A stretch of 64,000 nt of DNA from Acholoe squamosa (GCA_949317995.1 OX439049.1:66081247-66145246); one strand, 5' to 3'. Shown: positions 1 to 14,477, counted from the first letter of the stretch. Translations and numbers: made by a program. The notes: a model not told the origin generated them from the sequence alone.

Positions 1-3000
1 GATCTAGTGCTGGTAGTAGACTGACTGTATTGGTGCATCATGATGAACTGCTGGTAGTAGACTGACTGTATTGGTGCATCATGATCTAGTGCTGGTAGTA
101 GACTGACTGTATTGGTGCATCATTATCTAGTGCTGGTAGTAGACTGACTGTATTGGTACATCATGATGAACTGCTGGTAGTAGACTGACTGTATTGATGC
201 ATCATGATCTAGTGCTGGTAGTAGACTGACTGTATTGGTGCATCATTATCTAGTGCTGGTAGTAGACTGACTGTATTGGTGCATCATGATGAACTGCCGG
301 TAGTAGACTGACTGTATTGGTGCATCATGATCTAGTGCTGGTAGTAGACTGACTGTATTGGAGCATCATGATCGAGTGCTGGTAGTAGACTGACTGTATT
401 GGTGCATCATGATGAACTGCTGGTAGTAGACTTACTTTATTGGTACATCATGATCTAGTGCTGGTAGTAGACTGACTGTATTGGTGCATCATGATGAACT
501 GCTGGTAGTAGACTGACTGTATTGGTGCATCATGATCTAGTGCTGGTAGTAGACTGACTGTATTGGTGCATCATGATGAACTGCTGGTAGTAGACTGAAT
601 GTATTGGTGCATCATGATGAACTGCTGGTAGTAGACTGACTGTATTGGTGCATCATGATGAACTGCTGGTAGTAGACTGACTGTATTGGTGCATCATGAT
701 CTAGTGCTGGTAGTAGACTGACTGTATTGGTGCATCATGATGAACTGCTGGTAGTAGACTGACTGTATTGGTACATCATGATCTAGTGCTGGTAGTAGAC
801 TGACTGTATCGGTGCATCATGATCTAGTACTGGTAGTAGACTGACTGTATTGGTGCATCATGATGAACTGCTGGTAGTAGACTGACTGTATTGGTACATC
901 ATGATCTAGTGCTGGTAGTAGACTGACTGTATTGGTGCATCATGATCTAGTGCTGGTAGTAGACTGGCTGTATTGGTGCATCATGATCTAGTGCTGGTAG
1001 TAGACGGACTGTATTGGTGCATCATGATCTAGTGCTGGTAGTAGACTGACTGTATTGGTGCATCATGATCTAGTGCTGGTAGTAGACTGACTGTATCGGT
1101 GCATCATGATCTAGTGCTGGTAGTAGACTGACTGTATCGGTGCATCATGATCTAGTGCTGGTAGTAGACTGACTGTATTGGTGCATCATGATGAACTGCT
1201 GGTAGTAGACTGACTGTATTGGTGCATCATGATCTAGTGCTGGTAGTAGACTGACTGTATTGGTGCATCATGATCTAGTGCTGGTAGTAGACTGACTGTA
1301 TTGGTGCATCATGATGAACTGCTGGTAGTAGACTGACTGTATTGGTGCATCATGATCTAGTGCTGGTAGTAGACTTACTGTATTGGTGCATCATGATGAA
1401 CTGCTGGTAGCAGACTGACTGTATTGGTGCATCATGATCTAGTGCTGGTAGTAGACTGACTGTATTGGTGCATCATGATCTAGTGCTGGTAGTAGACTGA
1501 CTGTATTGGTGCATCATTATCTAGTGCTGGTAGTAGACTGACTGTATTGGTACATCATGATGAACTGCTGGTAGTAGACTGACTGTATTGATGCATCATG
1601 ATCTAGTGCTGGTAGTAGACTGACTGTATTGGTGCATCATTATCTAGTGCTGGTAGTAGACTGACTGTATTGGTGCATCATGATCTAGTGCTGGTAGTAG
1701 ACTGACTGTATCGGTGCATCATGATCTAGTGCTGGTAGTAGACTGACTGTATCGGTGCATCATGATCTAGTGCTGGTAGTAGACTGACTGTATTGGTGCA
1801 TCATGATCTAGTGCTGGTAGTTGACTGACTGTATTGGTGCATCATGATGAACTGCTGGTAGTCGACTGACTGTATTGGTGCATCATGATCTAGTGCTGGT
1901 AGTAGACTGACTGTATTGGTGCATCATGATCTAGTACTGGTAGTAGACTGACTGTATTGGTGCATCATGATGAACTGCTGGTAGTAGACTGACTGTATTG
2001 ATGCATCATGATCTAGTGCTGGTAGTAGACTGACTGTATTGGTGCATCATTATCTAGTGCTGGTAGTAGACTGACTGTATTGGTGCATCATGATCTAGTG
2101 CTGGTAGTAGACTGACTGTATCGGTGCATCATGATCTATTGCTGGTAGTAGACTGACTGTATCGGTGCATCATGATCTAGTGCTGGTAGTAGACTGACTG
2201 TATCGGTGTATCATGATCTAGTGCTGGTAGTAGACTGACTGTATTGGTGCATCATGATGAACTGCTGGTAGTAGACTGACTGTATTGGTGCATCATGATC
2301 TAGTGCTGGTAGTAGACTGACTGTATTTGTGCATCATGATCTAGTGCTGGTAGTAGACTGACTGTATTGGTGCATCATGATGAACTGCTGGTAGTAGACT
2401 GACTGTATTGGTGCATCATGATCTAGTGCTGGTAGTAGACTGACTGTATTGGTGCATCATGATCTAGTGCTGGTAGTAGACTGACTGTATTGGTGCATCA
2501 TGATGAACTGCTGGTAGTAGACTGACTGTATTGGTGCATCATTATCTAGTGCTGGTAGTAGACTGACTGTATTGGTGCATCATGATGAACTGCTGGTAGT
2601 AGACTGACTGTATTGGTGCATCATGATCTAGTGCTGGTAGTAGACTGACTGTATTGGTGCATCATGATCTAGTGCTGGTAGTAGACTGACTGTATTTGTG
2701 CATCTTGATGAACTGCTGGTAGTAGACTGACTGTTTTGGTGCATCATGATCTAGTGCTGGTAGTAGACTGACTGTATTGGTGCATCATGATCTAGTGCTG
2801 GTAGTAGACTGACTGTATTGGTGCATCATGATGAACTGCTGGTAGTAGACTGGCTGTATTGGTGCATCATGATCTAGTGCTGGTAGTAGACTGACTGTAT
2901 TGGTGCATCATGATCTAGTGCTGGTAGTAGACTGACTGTATTGGTGCATCATGATGAACTGCTGGTAGTAGACTGACTGTATTGGTGCATCATGATGAAC

Positions 3001-6000
3001 TGCTGGTAGTAAACTGACTGTATTGGTGCATCATGATGAACTGCCGGTAGTAGACTGACTGTATTGGTGCATCATGATCTAATGCTGGTAGTAGACTGAC
3101 TGTATTGGTGCATCATGATCTAGTGCTGGTAGTAGACTGACTGTATTGGTACATCATGATCTAGTGCTGGTAGTAGACTGACTGTATTGGTGCATCATGA
3201 TGAACTGCTGGTAGCAGACTGACTGTATTGGCGCATCATGATCTAGTGCTGGTAGTAGACTGACTGTATTGGTGCATCATGATCTAGTACTGATAGTAGA
3301 CTGACTGTATTGGTGCATCATGATCTAGTGCTGGTAGTAGACTGACTGTATTGGTGCATCATGATGAACTGCTGGTAGCAGACTGACTGTATTGGTGCAT
3401 CATGATCTAGTACTGGTAGTAGACTGACTGTATTGGTGCATCATGATGAACTGCTGGTAGCAGACTGACTGTATTGGCGCATCATGATCTAGTGCTGGTA
3501 GTAGACAGACTGTATTGGTGCATCATGATCTAGTACTGGTAGTAGACTGACTGTATTGGTGCATCATGATGAACTGCTGGTAGTAGACTGACTGTATTGG
3601 TGCATCATGATCTAGTGCTGGTAGTAGACTGACTGTATCGGTGCATCATGATGAACTGCTGGTAGTAGACTGACTGTATCGGTGCATCATGATGAACTGC
3701 TGGTAGCAGACTGACTGTATTGGTGCATCATGATCTAGTGCTGGTAGTAGACTGACTGTATTGGTGCATCATGATGAACTGCTGGTAGTAGACTGACTGT
3801 ATTGGTGCATCATGATCTAGTACTGGTAGTAGACTGACTGTATTGGTGCATCATGATCTAGTGCTGGTAGTAGACTGACTGTATTGGTGCATCATTATCT
3901 AGTACTGGTAGTAGACTGACTGTATTGGTGCATCATGATCTAGTGCTGGTAGTAGACTGACTGTATTGGTGCATCATGATCTAGTGCTGGTAGTAGACTG
4001 ACTGTATTGGTGCATCATGATGAACTGCCGGTAGTAGACTGACTGTATTGGTGGATCATGATGAACTGCCGGTAGTAGACTGACTGTATTGGTGCATCAT
4101 GATCTAGTACTGGTAGTAGACTGACTGTATTGGTGCATCATGATGAACTGCTGGTAGTAGACTGACTGTATTGGTGCATCATGATCTAGTACTGGTAGTA
4201 GACTGACTGTATTGGTGGATCATGATGAACTGCCGGTAGTAGACTGACTGTATTGGTGCATCATGATCTAGTACTGGTAGTAGACTGACTGTATTGGTGC
4301 ATCATGATGAACTGCTGGTAGTAGACTGACTGTATTGGTGCATCATGATCTAGTGCTGGTAGTAGACTGACTGTATTGGTGCATCATGATCTAGTGCTGG
4401 TGGTAGACTGACTGTATTGGTGCATCATGATGAACTGCTGGTAGTAGACTGACTGTATCGGTGCATCATGATGAACTGCTGGTAGTAGACTGACTGTATT
4501 GGTGCATCATGATCTAGTGCTGGTAGTAGACTGACTGTATTGGTGCATCATGATCTAGTGCTGGTAGTAGACTGACTGTATTGGTGCATCATGATCTAGT
4601 GCTGGTAGTAGACTGACTGTATTGGTGCATCATGATGAACTGCTGGTAGTAGACTGACTGTATTGGTGCATCATGATCTAGTGCTGGTAGTAGACTGACT
4701 GTATTGGTGCATCATGATGAACTGCTGGTAGTAGACGGACTGTATTGGAGCATCATGATCTAGTGCTGGTAGTAGACTGACTGTATTTGTGCATCATGAT
4801 CTAGTGCTGGTAGTAGACTGACTGTATTGGTGCATCATGATGAACTGCTGGTAGTAGACTGACTGTATTGGTGCATCATGATGAACTGCTGGTAGTAAAC
4901 TGACTGTATTGGTGCATCATGATGAACTGCCGGTAGTAGACTGACTGTATTGGTGCATCATGATCTAATGCTGGTAGTAGACTGACTGTATTGGTGCATC
5001 ATGATCTAGTGCTGGTAGTAGACTGACTGTATTGGTACATCATGATCTAGTGCTGGTAGTAGACTGACTGTATTGGTGCATCATGATGAACTGCTGGTAG
5101 CAGACTGACTGTATTGGCGCATCATGATCTAGTGCTGGTAGTAGACTGACTGTATTGGTGCATCATGATCTAGTACTGATAGTAGACTGACTGTATTGGT
5201 GCATCATGATCTAGTGCTGGTAGTAGACTGACTGTATTGGTGCATCATGATGAACTGCTGGTAGCAGACTGACTGTATTGGTGCATCATGATCTAGTACT
5301 GGTAGTAGACTGACTGTATTGGTGCATCATGATGAACTGCTGGTAGCAGACTGACTGTATTGGCGCATCATGATCTAGTGCTGGTAGTAGACAGACTGTA
5401 TTGGTGCATCATGATCTAGTACTGGTAGTAGACTGACTGTATTGGTGCATCATGATGAACTGCTGGTAGTAGACTGACTGTATTGGTGCATCATGATCTA
5501 GTGCTGGTAGTAGACTGACTGTATCGGTGCATCATGATGAACTGCTGGTAGTAGACTGACTGTATCGGTGCATCATGATGAACTGCTGGTAGCAGACTGA
5601 CTGTATTGGTGCATCATGATCTAGTGCTGGTAGTAGACTGACTGTATTGGTGCATCATGATGAACTGCTGGTAGTAGACTGACTGTATTGGTGCATCATG
5701 ATCTAGTACTGGTAGTAGACTGACTGTATTGGTGCATCATGATCTAGTGCTGGTAGTAGACTGACTGTATTGGTGCATCATTATCTAGTACTGGTAGTAG
5801 ACTGACTGTATTGGTGCATCATGATCTAGTGCTGGTAGTAGACTGACTGTATTGGTGCATCATGATCTAGTGCTGGTAGTAGACTGACTGTATTGGTGCA
5901 TCATGATGAACTGCCGGTAGTAGACTGACTGTATTGGTGGATCATGATGAACTGCCGGTAGTAGACTGACTGTATTGGTGCATCATGATCTAGTACTGGT

Positions 6001-9000
6001 AGTAGACTGACTGTATTGGTGCATCATGATGAACTGCTGGTAGTAGACTGACTGTATTGGTGCATCATGATCTAGTACTGGTAGTAGACTGACTGTATTG
6101 GTGGATCATGATGAACTGCCGGTAGTAGACTGACTGTATTGGTGCATCATGATCTTGTACTGGTAGTAGACTGACTGTATTGGTGCATCATGATGAACTG
6201 CTGGTAGAAGACTGACTGTATTGGTGCATCATGATCTAGTGCTGGTAGTAGACTGACTGTATTTGTGCATCATGATCTAGTGCTGGTAGTAGACTGACTG
6301 TATTGGTGCATCATGATGAACTGCCGGTAGTAGACTGACTGTATTGGTGGATCATGATGAACTGCCGGTAGTAGACTGACTGTATTGGTGCATCATGATC
6401 TAGTACTGGTAGTAGACTGACTGTATTGGTGCATCATGATGAACTGCTGGTAGTAGACTGACTGTATTGGTGCATCATGATGAACTGCTGGTAGTAGACT
6501 GACTGTATTGGTGCATCATGATCTAGTGCTGGTAGTAGACTGACTGTATTTGTGCATCATGATCTAGTGCTGGTAGTAGACTGACTGTATTGGTGCATCA
6601 TGATGAACTGCTGGTAGTAGACTGACTGTATTGGTGCATCATGATGAACTGCTGGTAGTAAACTGACTGTATTGGTGCATCATGATGAACTGCCGGTAGT
6701 AGACTGACTGTATTGGTGCATCATGATCTAATGCTGGTAGTAGACTGACTGTATTGGTGCATCATGATCTAGTGCTGGTAGTAGACTGACTGTATTGGTA
6801 CATCATGATCTAGTGCTGGTAGTAGACTGACTGTATTGGTGCATCATGATGAACTGCTGGTAGCAGACTGACTGTATTGGCGCATCATGATCTAGTGCTG
6901 GTAGTAGACTGACTGTATTGGTGCATCATGATCTAGTACTGATAGTAGACTGACTGTATTGGTGCATCATGATCTAGTGCTGGTAGTAGACTGACTGTAT
7001 TGGTGCATCATGATGAACTGCTGGCAGCAGACTGACTGTATTGGTGCATCATGATCTAGTACTGGTAGTAGACTGACTGTATTGGTGCATCATGATGAAC
7101 TGCTGGTAGCAGACTGACTGTATTGGCGCATCATGATCTAGTGCTGGTAGTAGACAGACTATATTGGTGCATCATGATCTAGTACTGGTAGTAGACTGAC
7201 TGTATTGGTGCATCATGATGAACTGCTGGTAGTAGACTGACTGTATTGGTGCATCATGATCTAGTGCTGGTAGTAGACTGACTGTATCGGTGCATCATGA
7301 TGAACTGCTGGTAGTAGACTGACTGTATCGGTGCATCATGATGAACTGCTGGTAGCAGACTGACTGTATTGGTGCATCATGATCTAGTGCTGGTAGTAGA
7401 CTGACTGTATTGGTGCATCATGATGAACTGCTGGTAGTAGACTGACTGTATTGGTGCATCATGATCTAGTACTGGTAGTAGACTGACTGTATTGGTGCAT
7501 CATGATCTAGTGCTGGTAGTAGACTGACTGTATTGGTGCATCATTATCTAGTACTGGTAGTAGACTGACTGTATTGGTGCATCATGATCTAGTGCTGGTA
7601 GTAGACTGACTGTATTGGTGCATCATGATCTAGTGCTGGTAGTAGACTGACTGTATTGGTGCATCATGATGAACTGCCGGTAGTAGACTGACTGTATTGG
7701 TGGATCATGATGAACTGCCGGTAGTAGACTGACTGTATTGGTGCATCATGATCTAGTACTGGTAGTAGACTGACTGTATTGGTGCATCATGATGAACTGC
7801 TGGTAGTAGACTGACTGTATTGGTGCATCATGATCTAGTACTGGTAGTAGACTGACTGTATTGGTGGATCATGATGAACTGCCGGTAGTAGACTGACTGT
7901 ATTGGTGCATCATGATCTTGTACTGGTAGTAGACTGACTGTATTGGTGCATCATGATGAACTGCTGGTAGTAGACTGACTGTATTGGTGCATCATGATCT
8001 AGTGCTGGTAGTAGACTGACTGTATTTGTGCATCATGATCTAGTGCTGGTAGTAGACTGACTGTATTGGTGCATCATGATGAACTGCCGGTAGTAGACTG
8101 ACTGTATTGGTGGATCATGATGAACTGCTGGTAGTAGACTGACTGTATTGGTGCATCATGATGAACTGCTGGTAGTAGACTGACTGTATTGGTGCATCAT
8201 GATCTAGTGCTGGTAGCAGACTGACTGTATTGGCGCATCATGATCTAGTGCTGGTAGTAGACTGACTGTATTGGTGCATCATGATCTAGTGCTGGTAGTA
8301 GACTGACTGTATTGGTGCATCATGATGAACTGCTGGTAGTAGACTGACTGTATTGGTGCATCATGATCTAGTGCTGGTAGCAGACTGACTGTATTGGCGC
8401 ATCATGATCTAGTGCTGGTAGTAGACTGACTGTATTGGTGCATCATGATCTAGTACTGGTAGTAGACTGACTGTATTGGTGCATCATGATCTAGTGCTGG
8501 TAGTAGACTGACTGTATTGGTGCATCATGATGAACTGCCGGTAGTAGACTGACTGTATTGGTGCATCATGATGAACTGCCGGTAGTAGACTGACTGTATT
8601 GGTGCATCATGATCTAGTGCTGGTAGCAGACTGACTGTATTGGTGCATAATGATCTAGTGCTGGTAGTAGACTGACTGTATTGGTGCATCATGATCTAGT
8701 GCTGGTAGTAGACTGACTGTATTGGTGCATCATGATCTAGTGCTGGTAGTAGACTGACTGTATTGGTGGATCATGATGAAATGCTGGTAGTAGACTGACT
8801 GTATTGGTGCATCATGATGAACTGCTGGTAGTAGACTGACTGTATTGGTGCATCATGATCTAGTGCTGGTAGCAGACTGACTGTATTGGTGCATCATGAT
8901 CTAGTGCTGGTAGTAGACTGACTGTATTGGTGCATCATGATCTAGTGCTGGTAGTAGACTGACTGTATTGGTGCATCATGATCTAGTGCTGGTAGTAGAC

Positions 9001-11931
9001 TGACTGTATTGGTGGATCATGATGAACTGCTGGTAGTAGACTGACTGTATTGGTGCATCATGATGAACTGCTGGTAGTAGACTGACTGTATTGGTGCATC
9101 ATGATGAACTGCTGGTAGTAGACTGACTGTATTGGTGCATCATGATCTAGTGCTGGTAGCAGACTGACTGTATTGGTGCATCATGATCTAGTGCTGGTAG
9201 TAGACTGACTGTATTGGTGCATCATGATCTAGTGCTGGTAGTAGACTGACTGTATTGGTGCATCATGATCTAGTGCTGGTAGTAGACTGACTGTATTGGT
9301 GCATCATGATCTAGTGCTGGTAGTAGACTTACTGTATTGGTGCATCATGATTGAGTGCTGGTAGTAGACTGACTGTATTGGTGCATCATGATGAACTGCT
9401 GGTAGTAAACTGACTGTATTGGTGCATCATGATCTAGTGCTGGTAGTAGACTTACTGTATTGGTGCATCATGATCGAGTGCTGGTAGTAGACTGACTGTA
9501 TTTGTGCATCATGATGAACTGCTGGTAGTAGACTGACTGTATTGGTACATCATGATCTAGTGCTGGTAGTAGACTGACTGTATCGGTGCATCATGATGAA
9601 CTGCTGGTAGTAGACTGACTGTATTGGTGCATCATGATCTAGTGCTGGTAGTAGACTGACTGTATTGGTGCATCATGATCTAGTGCTGGTAGTAGACTGA
9701 CTGTATTGGTGCATCATGATCTAGTGCTGGTAGCAGACTGACTGTATTGGTGCATCATGATCTAGTGCTGGTAGTAGACTGACTGTATTGGTGCATCATG
9801 ATCTAGTGCTGGTAGTAGACTGACTGTATTGGTGCATCATGATCTAGTGCTGGTAGTAGACTGACTGTATTGGTGGATCATGATGAACTGCTGGTAGTAG
9901 ACTGACTGTATTGGTGCATCATGATGAACTGCTGGTAGTAGACTGACTGTATTGGTGCATCATGATGAACTGCTGGTAGTAGACTGACTGTATTGGTGCG
10001 TCATGATCTAGTGCTGGTAGCAGACTGACTGTATTGGTGCATCATGATCTAGTGCTGGTAGTAGACTGACTGTATTGGTGCATCATGATCTAGTGCTGGT
10101 AGTAGACTGACTGTATTGGTGCATCATGATCTAGTGCTGGTAGTAGACTGACTGTATTGGTGCATCATGATCTAGTGCTGGTAGTAGACTGACTGTATTG
10201 GTGGATCATGATGAACTGCTGGTAGTAGACTGACTGTATTGGTGCATCATGATGAACTGCTGGTAGTAGACTGACTGTATTGGTGCATCATGATGAACTG
10301 CTGGTAGTAGACTGACTGTATTGGTGCATCATGATCTAGTGCTGGTAGCAGACTGACTGTATTGGTGCATCATGATCTAGTGCTGGTAGTAGACTGACTG
10401 TATTGGTGCATCATGATCTAGTGCTGGTAGTAGACTGACTGTATTGGTGCATCATGATCTAGTGCTGGTAGTAGACTGACTGTATTGGTGCATCATGATC
10501 TAGTGCTGGTAGTAGACTTACTGTATTGGTGCATCATGATCGAGTGCTGGTAGTAGACTGACTGTATTGGTGCATCATGATGAACTGCTGGTAGTAAACT
10601 GACTGTATTGGTGCATCATGATCTAGTGCTGGTAGTAGACTTACTGTATTGGTGCATCATGATCGAGTGCTGGTAGTAGACTGACTGTATTTGTGCATCA
10701 TGATGAACTGCTGGTAGTAGACTGACTGTATTGGTACATCATGATCTAGTGCTGGTAGTAGACTGACTGTATCGGTGCATCATGATGAACTGCTGGTAGT
10801 AGACTGACTGTATTGGTGCATCATGATCTAGTGCTGGTAGTAGACTGACTGTATTGGTGCATCATGATCTAGTGCTGGTAGTAGACTGACTGTATTGGTG
10901 GATCATGATGAACTGCTGGTAGTAGACTGACTGTATTGGTGCATCATGATGAACTGCTGGTAGTAGACTGACTGTATTGGTGCATCATGATGAACTGCTG
11001 GTAGTAGACTGACTGTATTGGTGCATCATGATCTAGTGCTGGTAGCAGACTGACTGTATTGGTGCATCATGATCTAGTGCTGGTAGTAGACTGACTGTAT
11101 TGGTGCATCATGATCTAGTGCTGGTAGTAGACTGACTGTATTGGTGCATCATGATCTAGTGCTGGTAGTAGACTGACTGTATTGGTGGATCATGATGAAC
11201 TGCTGGTAGTAGACTGACTGTATTGGTGCATCATGATGAACTGCTGGTAGTAGACTGACTGTATTGGTGCATCATGATGAACTGCTGGTAGTAGACTGAC
11301 TGTATTGGTGCGTCATGATCTAGTGCTGGTAGCAGACTGACTGTATTGGTGCATCATGATCTAGTGCTGGTAGTAGACTGACTGTATTGGTGCATCATGA
11401 TCTAGTGCTGGTAGTAGACTGACTGTATTGGTGCATCATGATCTAGTGCTGGTAGTAGACTGACTGTATTGGTGCATCATGATCTAGTGCTGGTAGTAGA
11501 CTTACTGTATTGGTGCATCATGATCGAGTGCTGGTAGTAGACTGACTGTATTGGTGCATCATGATGAACTGCTGGTAGTAAACTGACTGTATTGGTGCAT
11601 CATGATCTAGTGCTGGTAGTAGACTTACTGTATTGGTGCATCATGATCGAGTGCTGGTAGTAGACTGACTGTATTTGTGCATCATGATGAACTGCTGGTA
11701 GTAGACTGACTGTATTGGTACATCATGATCTAGTGCTGGTAGTAGACTGACTGTATCGGTGCATCATGATGAACTGCTGGTAGTAGACTGACTGTATTGG
11801 TGCATCATGATCTAGTGCTGGTAGTAGACTGACTGTATTGGTGCATCATGATCGAGTGCTGGTAGTAGACTGACTGTATTGGTGCATCATGATGAACTGC
11901 TGGTAGTAGACTGACTGTATTGGTGCATCAT
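1..11931. repeat. 41-bp satellite array, 291 units
   Basis: The stretch is a head-to-tail array of a 41-bp unit. The unit has two common 5' variants, beginning GATCTAGTGCTGG or GATGAACTGCTGG, followed by TAGTAGACTGACTG and TATTGGTGCATCATGAT. Unit starts at 1 and 11891 differ by exactly 290 x 41, so there is no net length change over 12 kb. Rare variants recur at exact multiples of 41: the GTAAAC variant at 3009, 4895 and 6658 (46 and 43 units apart) and at 9405, 10594 and 11578 (29 and 24 units apart). This shows higher-order repeats. No reading frame stays open, so it is not coding. The left end is outside the window. Confidence 0.97.
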
Positions 11932-12008
11932 GATGCACTAATGGAGTGCTGGTAACATCGGCAAGAATAGTATAGGTTCCCTAGGATATATTACTCCATA
12001 GAGTCCTA

Positions 12009-13098
12009 TAGTGCAAGCCACCCCCCTCTACCCCCCCTTAAAAGTAGGCTACCTTTTGGGTTCAGTACTGAGTCCTATGTAAGATAAGGGGGTTTATGGA
12101 GATGTCAGGAATCTTTATCAGAGTGATATCAAATGGAAACAAGGGGCCACCTATACCAAAAAATCCTGCTGAATCCAAAATTTGTGGTCTTGATTCTCAA
12201 AATTTGGCCAAAGGTACCTAAAAAGGAGGTTTGATGATGAGAATATTTTAAAAATGTAAAAATGTTATATTGAAAATGATTGGAACTTTTTAAAGATGCA
12301 ACATGCTAATCAAAGTCAGTACCTCAATCTACATATCCCAATGTTTGCCTATCTCAACCTGACAAGTACCCTACCTGTGTATGGCTCTACCTCTCCCACA
12401 TACTGCCTATCCCTTAGTCTGCCTATCACTCATACTACCTATCCCCTGAAACATCTAGAGTTTAATTAGGTTTTCCCTCACATGGCTTAAAGGATTAAAG
12501 TTTACCCCTCACCTTTGTACCTAATTTTCTCTGTACATTCTTACCATTAGTCTACCTATCCTCAATCTGCCTATCATTCACTTTGCCTATCCCTCATGGG
12601 ATTTGCCTATCCTTTAAGCCATTTGAGAGAAAACCTAATTAAACTCTAGATGTTTCAAGGCATAGGGAGTATGAGTGATAGGTAGACTAAGGGATAGGCG
12701 GTATGTGGGAGATGCAGAGCCATACACAGGTAGAGTACTTGTCAGGTTGAGATAGGCACACATTAGGATATGTAGATTCAGGCATTGACTTTGATTAGCA
12801 TGTTGCATCTATAAAAAGTTCCAATCATTTTCAATATAACTTTTGTACATTTTTAAGATATTCTTATCATCAAACCTCCTTTTTAGGTACTTTTGGTCAA
12901 ATTTTGAGAATCAAGATCACAAATTTTGGATTCAGCAGGATTTTTTGGTATAGGTGGCCCCTTGTTTCCATTTGATATCACTCTGATAAAGATTCCTGAC
13001 ATCTCTATAACCCCCCTTATCCTACATAGGACTCAATACTAAACACAAAAGGGAGCCTACTTTGAAGGGGGGGTAGAGGGGGGGGGGCTGTTACACTG
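12009..13098. mobile_element. 1.1-kb fold-back element with ~480-bp inverted arms
   Basis: Sequence from about 12020 to 12497 reappears inverted at about 12608 to 13087, with a loop of roughly 110 bp. The arms diverge by substitutions and small indels. The outer ends are C-rich on the left and G-rich on the right, and the outermost bases can be read as imperfect TAGTG/CACTG termini, which recall hAT ends. No ORF or transposase is seen and I could not find a convincing target-site duplication. A non-autonomous fold-back transposon is the likeliest reading; a simple inverted duplication is the alternative. Confidence 0.8.
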
Positions 13099-13362
13099 TG
13101 TCCATAGGTAAAGCTCTGAGTTTCACCTCCTATCTATTGAAGCTTCTTGACATCAGTGTACCATGACAAGGAAAGTACAAGAATCCTTTTTTCACTTACT
13201 ATAGACAATCACCTCCTTGGTGTATAGAATCATGGCTTGATTCATTATATAGAATATCAGTGTTTATACCACGATTTCTGGGTTACACAGTGCTTTTTGG
13301 TGGCTATTCCCATCCACATATCTGTCGATATTGCACACCCTGTAGGCTGTAACATCAAGTTT

Positions 13363-13433
13363 GTAAGGCGTGCGGTTATCCATGGATAACCCGCACCCAG
13401 TGCCGTTATCCATGGATAACCAGCACACCTTAC
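13363..13433. repeat. Short palindromic element with two TTATCCATGGATAA cores
   Basis: The outer arms GTAAGGCGTGC and GCACACCTTAC are inverted. Inside are two copies of the perfect palindrome GTTATCCATGGATAAC about 32 bp apart. It has no coding capacity. It could be a small fold-back MITE or a pair of dimeric protein-binding sites. Confidence 0.7.
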
Positions 13434-13487
13434 ATGTCCTTCCATGTCATATGTTACATGTTAAAACCCACGAAATATTCCAGGCCA

Positions 13488-13553
13488 GGGTAGGGATCGA
13501 ACCTGCAGTCTCACATCCTAAATCCAACTCCCTATGCACTGCGCCACAGGGAC
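13488..13553 (-). repeat. tRNA-derived SINE head (pol III A and B boxes)
   Basis: On the minus strand there is an A-box-like TGGCGCAGTGC (13537-13547) and a perfect B box GGTTCGATCCC (13493-13503) at tRNA spacing. The acceptor stem does not pair well, so this is a tRNA-derived SINE or a tRNA pseudogene and not a working tRNA gene. Confidence 0.65.
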
Positions 13554-13691
13554 TGACGAGATACGCTTGGTTCGAACCACATCTGGATATATATACAAAG
13601 CCCTGGAAGGAGCCGACTGCGGGCTGACTGCTACCATAACTGCGGGACGCATTCAAACATAGCCAAGCCGACACGGCCGCTGAAGGAGGAG

Positions 13692-13765
13692 ACACGGTGG
13701 TCTAGCGGTTAGTGCATTGCGCTCAGCCGTCGAAGGTAGGCGGGTCGAATCCCGGCCCGGACGCG
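13692..13765 (+). repeat. tRNA-like SINE head
   Basis: TGGTCTAGCGG (13698-13708) matches the A box and GGGTCGAATCCC (13742-13753) matches a B box. The arm between them is irregular, and T-rich, GC-rich repeat copies follow directly, which fits a SINE or tRNA-derived repeat. It lies in the opposite orientation to the SINE head 140 bp upstream. Confidence 0.6.
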
Positions 13766-14110
13766 TCTTTTTTTCGTCGTGTGCGCTGTTGCTGTCCGCT
13801 GCCGGGCAAGGAGGTGTATTATAAACAAACATAACAGCGAGACGCATCTTTTTTTTTCGCCGTGTGCGCTATATCTGTCCGCTCCCGGACGAGGAGGTGT
13901 ATTATACACAAACATAACTGCTAGACGCCTCTTTTTTTCGCCGTGTGCACTGTCGCAGTCCGCTGCCGGGCGAGGAGATGTATTTAGTACACAAACATAA
14001 CAGCGAGATGCATTGAAATCTTTAGCTGTGTGCCGCTGCCTGTCCGGGCCGAGACGGCCGCTGTCGCTGTCTGCTGCCGGGCGAGGAGGTGTATGTACCT
14101 GTACACACAC
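13766..14110. repeat. ~80-bp tandem repeat, three full copies and a partial
   Basis: Three successive copies each have a run of T, then CGCCGTGTGC, then CCGGGCGAGGAGGTGTAT and CACAAACATAAC. A fourth, partial copy follows near 14035-14100. The ORFs here are read through the repeat and do not look like real proteins. Confidence 0.75.
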
Positions 14111-14211
14111 TATGGTTGGCTTCGAGTCCCGGGGAGGGGGAATAATTTTTGTTTTCAACTTGAATTTATTGGTATTTTATTGATTATTTATTGGTTTTGT
14201 GGTATAAAATA

Positions 14212-14333
14212 AGTAGTCAATGGACAATTCATGACTCGTGTGTGTTAGCAAAGGCTAATAACACTTGGCCTACGGCCTCGTGTTATTAGCCTTCACTAAC
14301 ACACACTCCTCATGAATTATCCATTGGTTACTT
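14212..14333. repeat. Hairpin (fold-back MITE-like) element
   Basis: Arms of about 58 bp are inverted about a GGCCTACGGCC centre. The left arm contains GTGTGTTAGC and GGCTAATAACAC, and the right arm holds their complements with a few mismatches. It has no coding capacity. Similar compact hairpins occur elsewhere in the window. Confidence 0.75.
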
Positions 14334-14477
14334 GTTCAATACATGTATGTGTGAAAAGTGTGGACCCTGCTGACACTAGAGAATCACTCAGACAACCCTG
14401 GCCTAATAAGGTATAATTATAGAGTATCAGTGTATGTCTGAATGTTCACATACACTGACCTTAATTCTACACACTAG

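Noticed and set aside
1-11931. Possible CRISPR array
   Set aside because: Units are contiguous with no unique spacers, the setting is a eukaryotic genome, and there are no cas genes. It is a satellite.
12001-13106. 8-bp target duplication for the fold-back element
   Set aside because: GAGTCCTA on the left and TGTCCATA on the right do not align well enough to be called a duplication.
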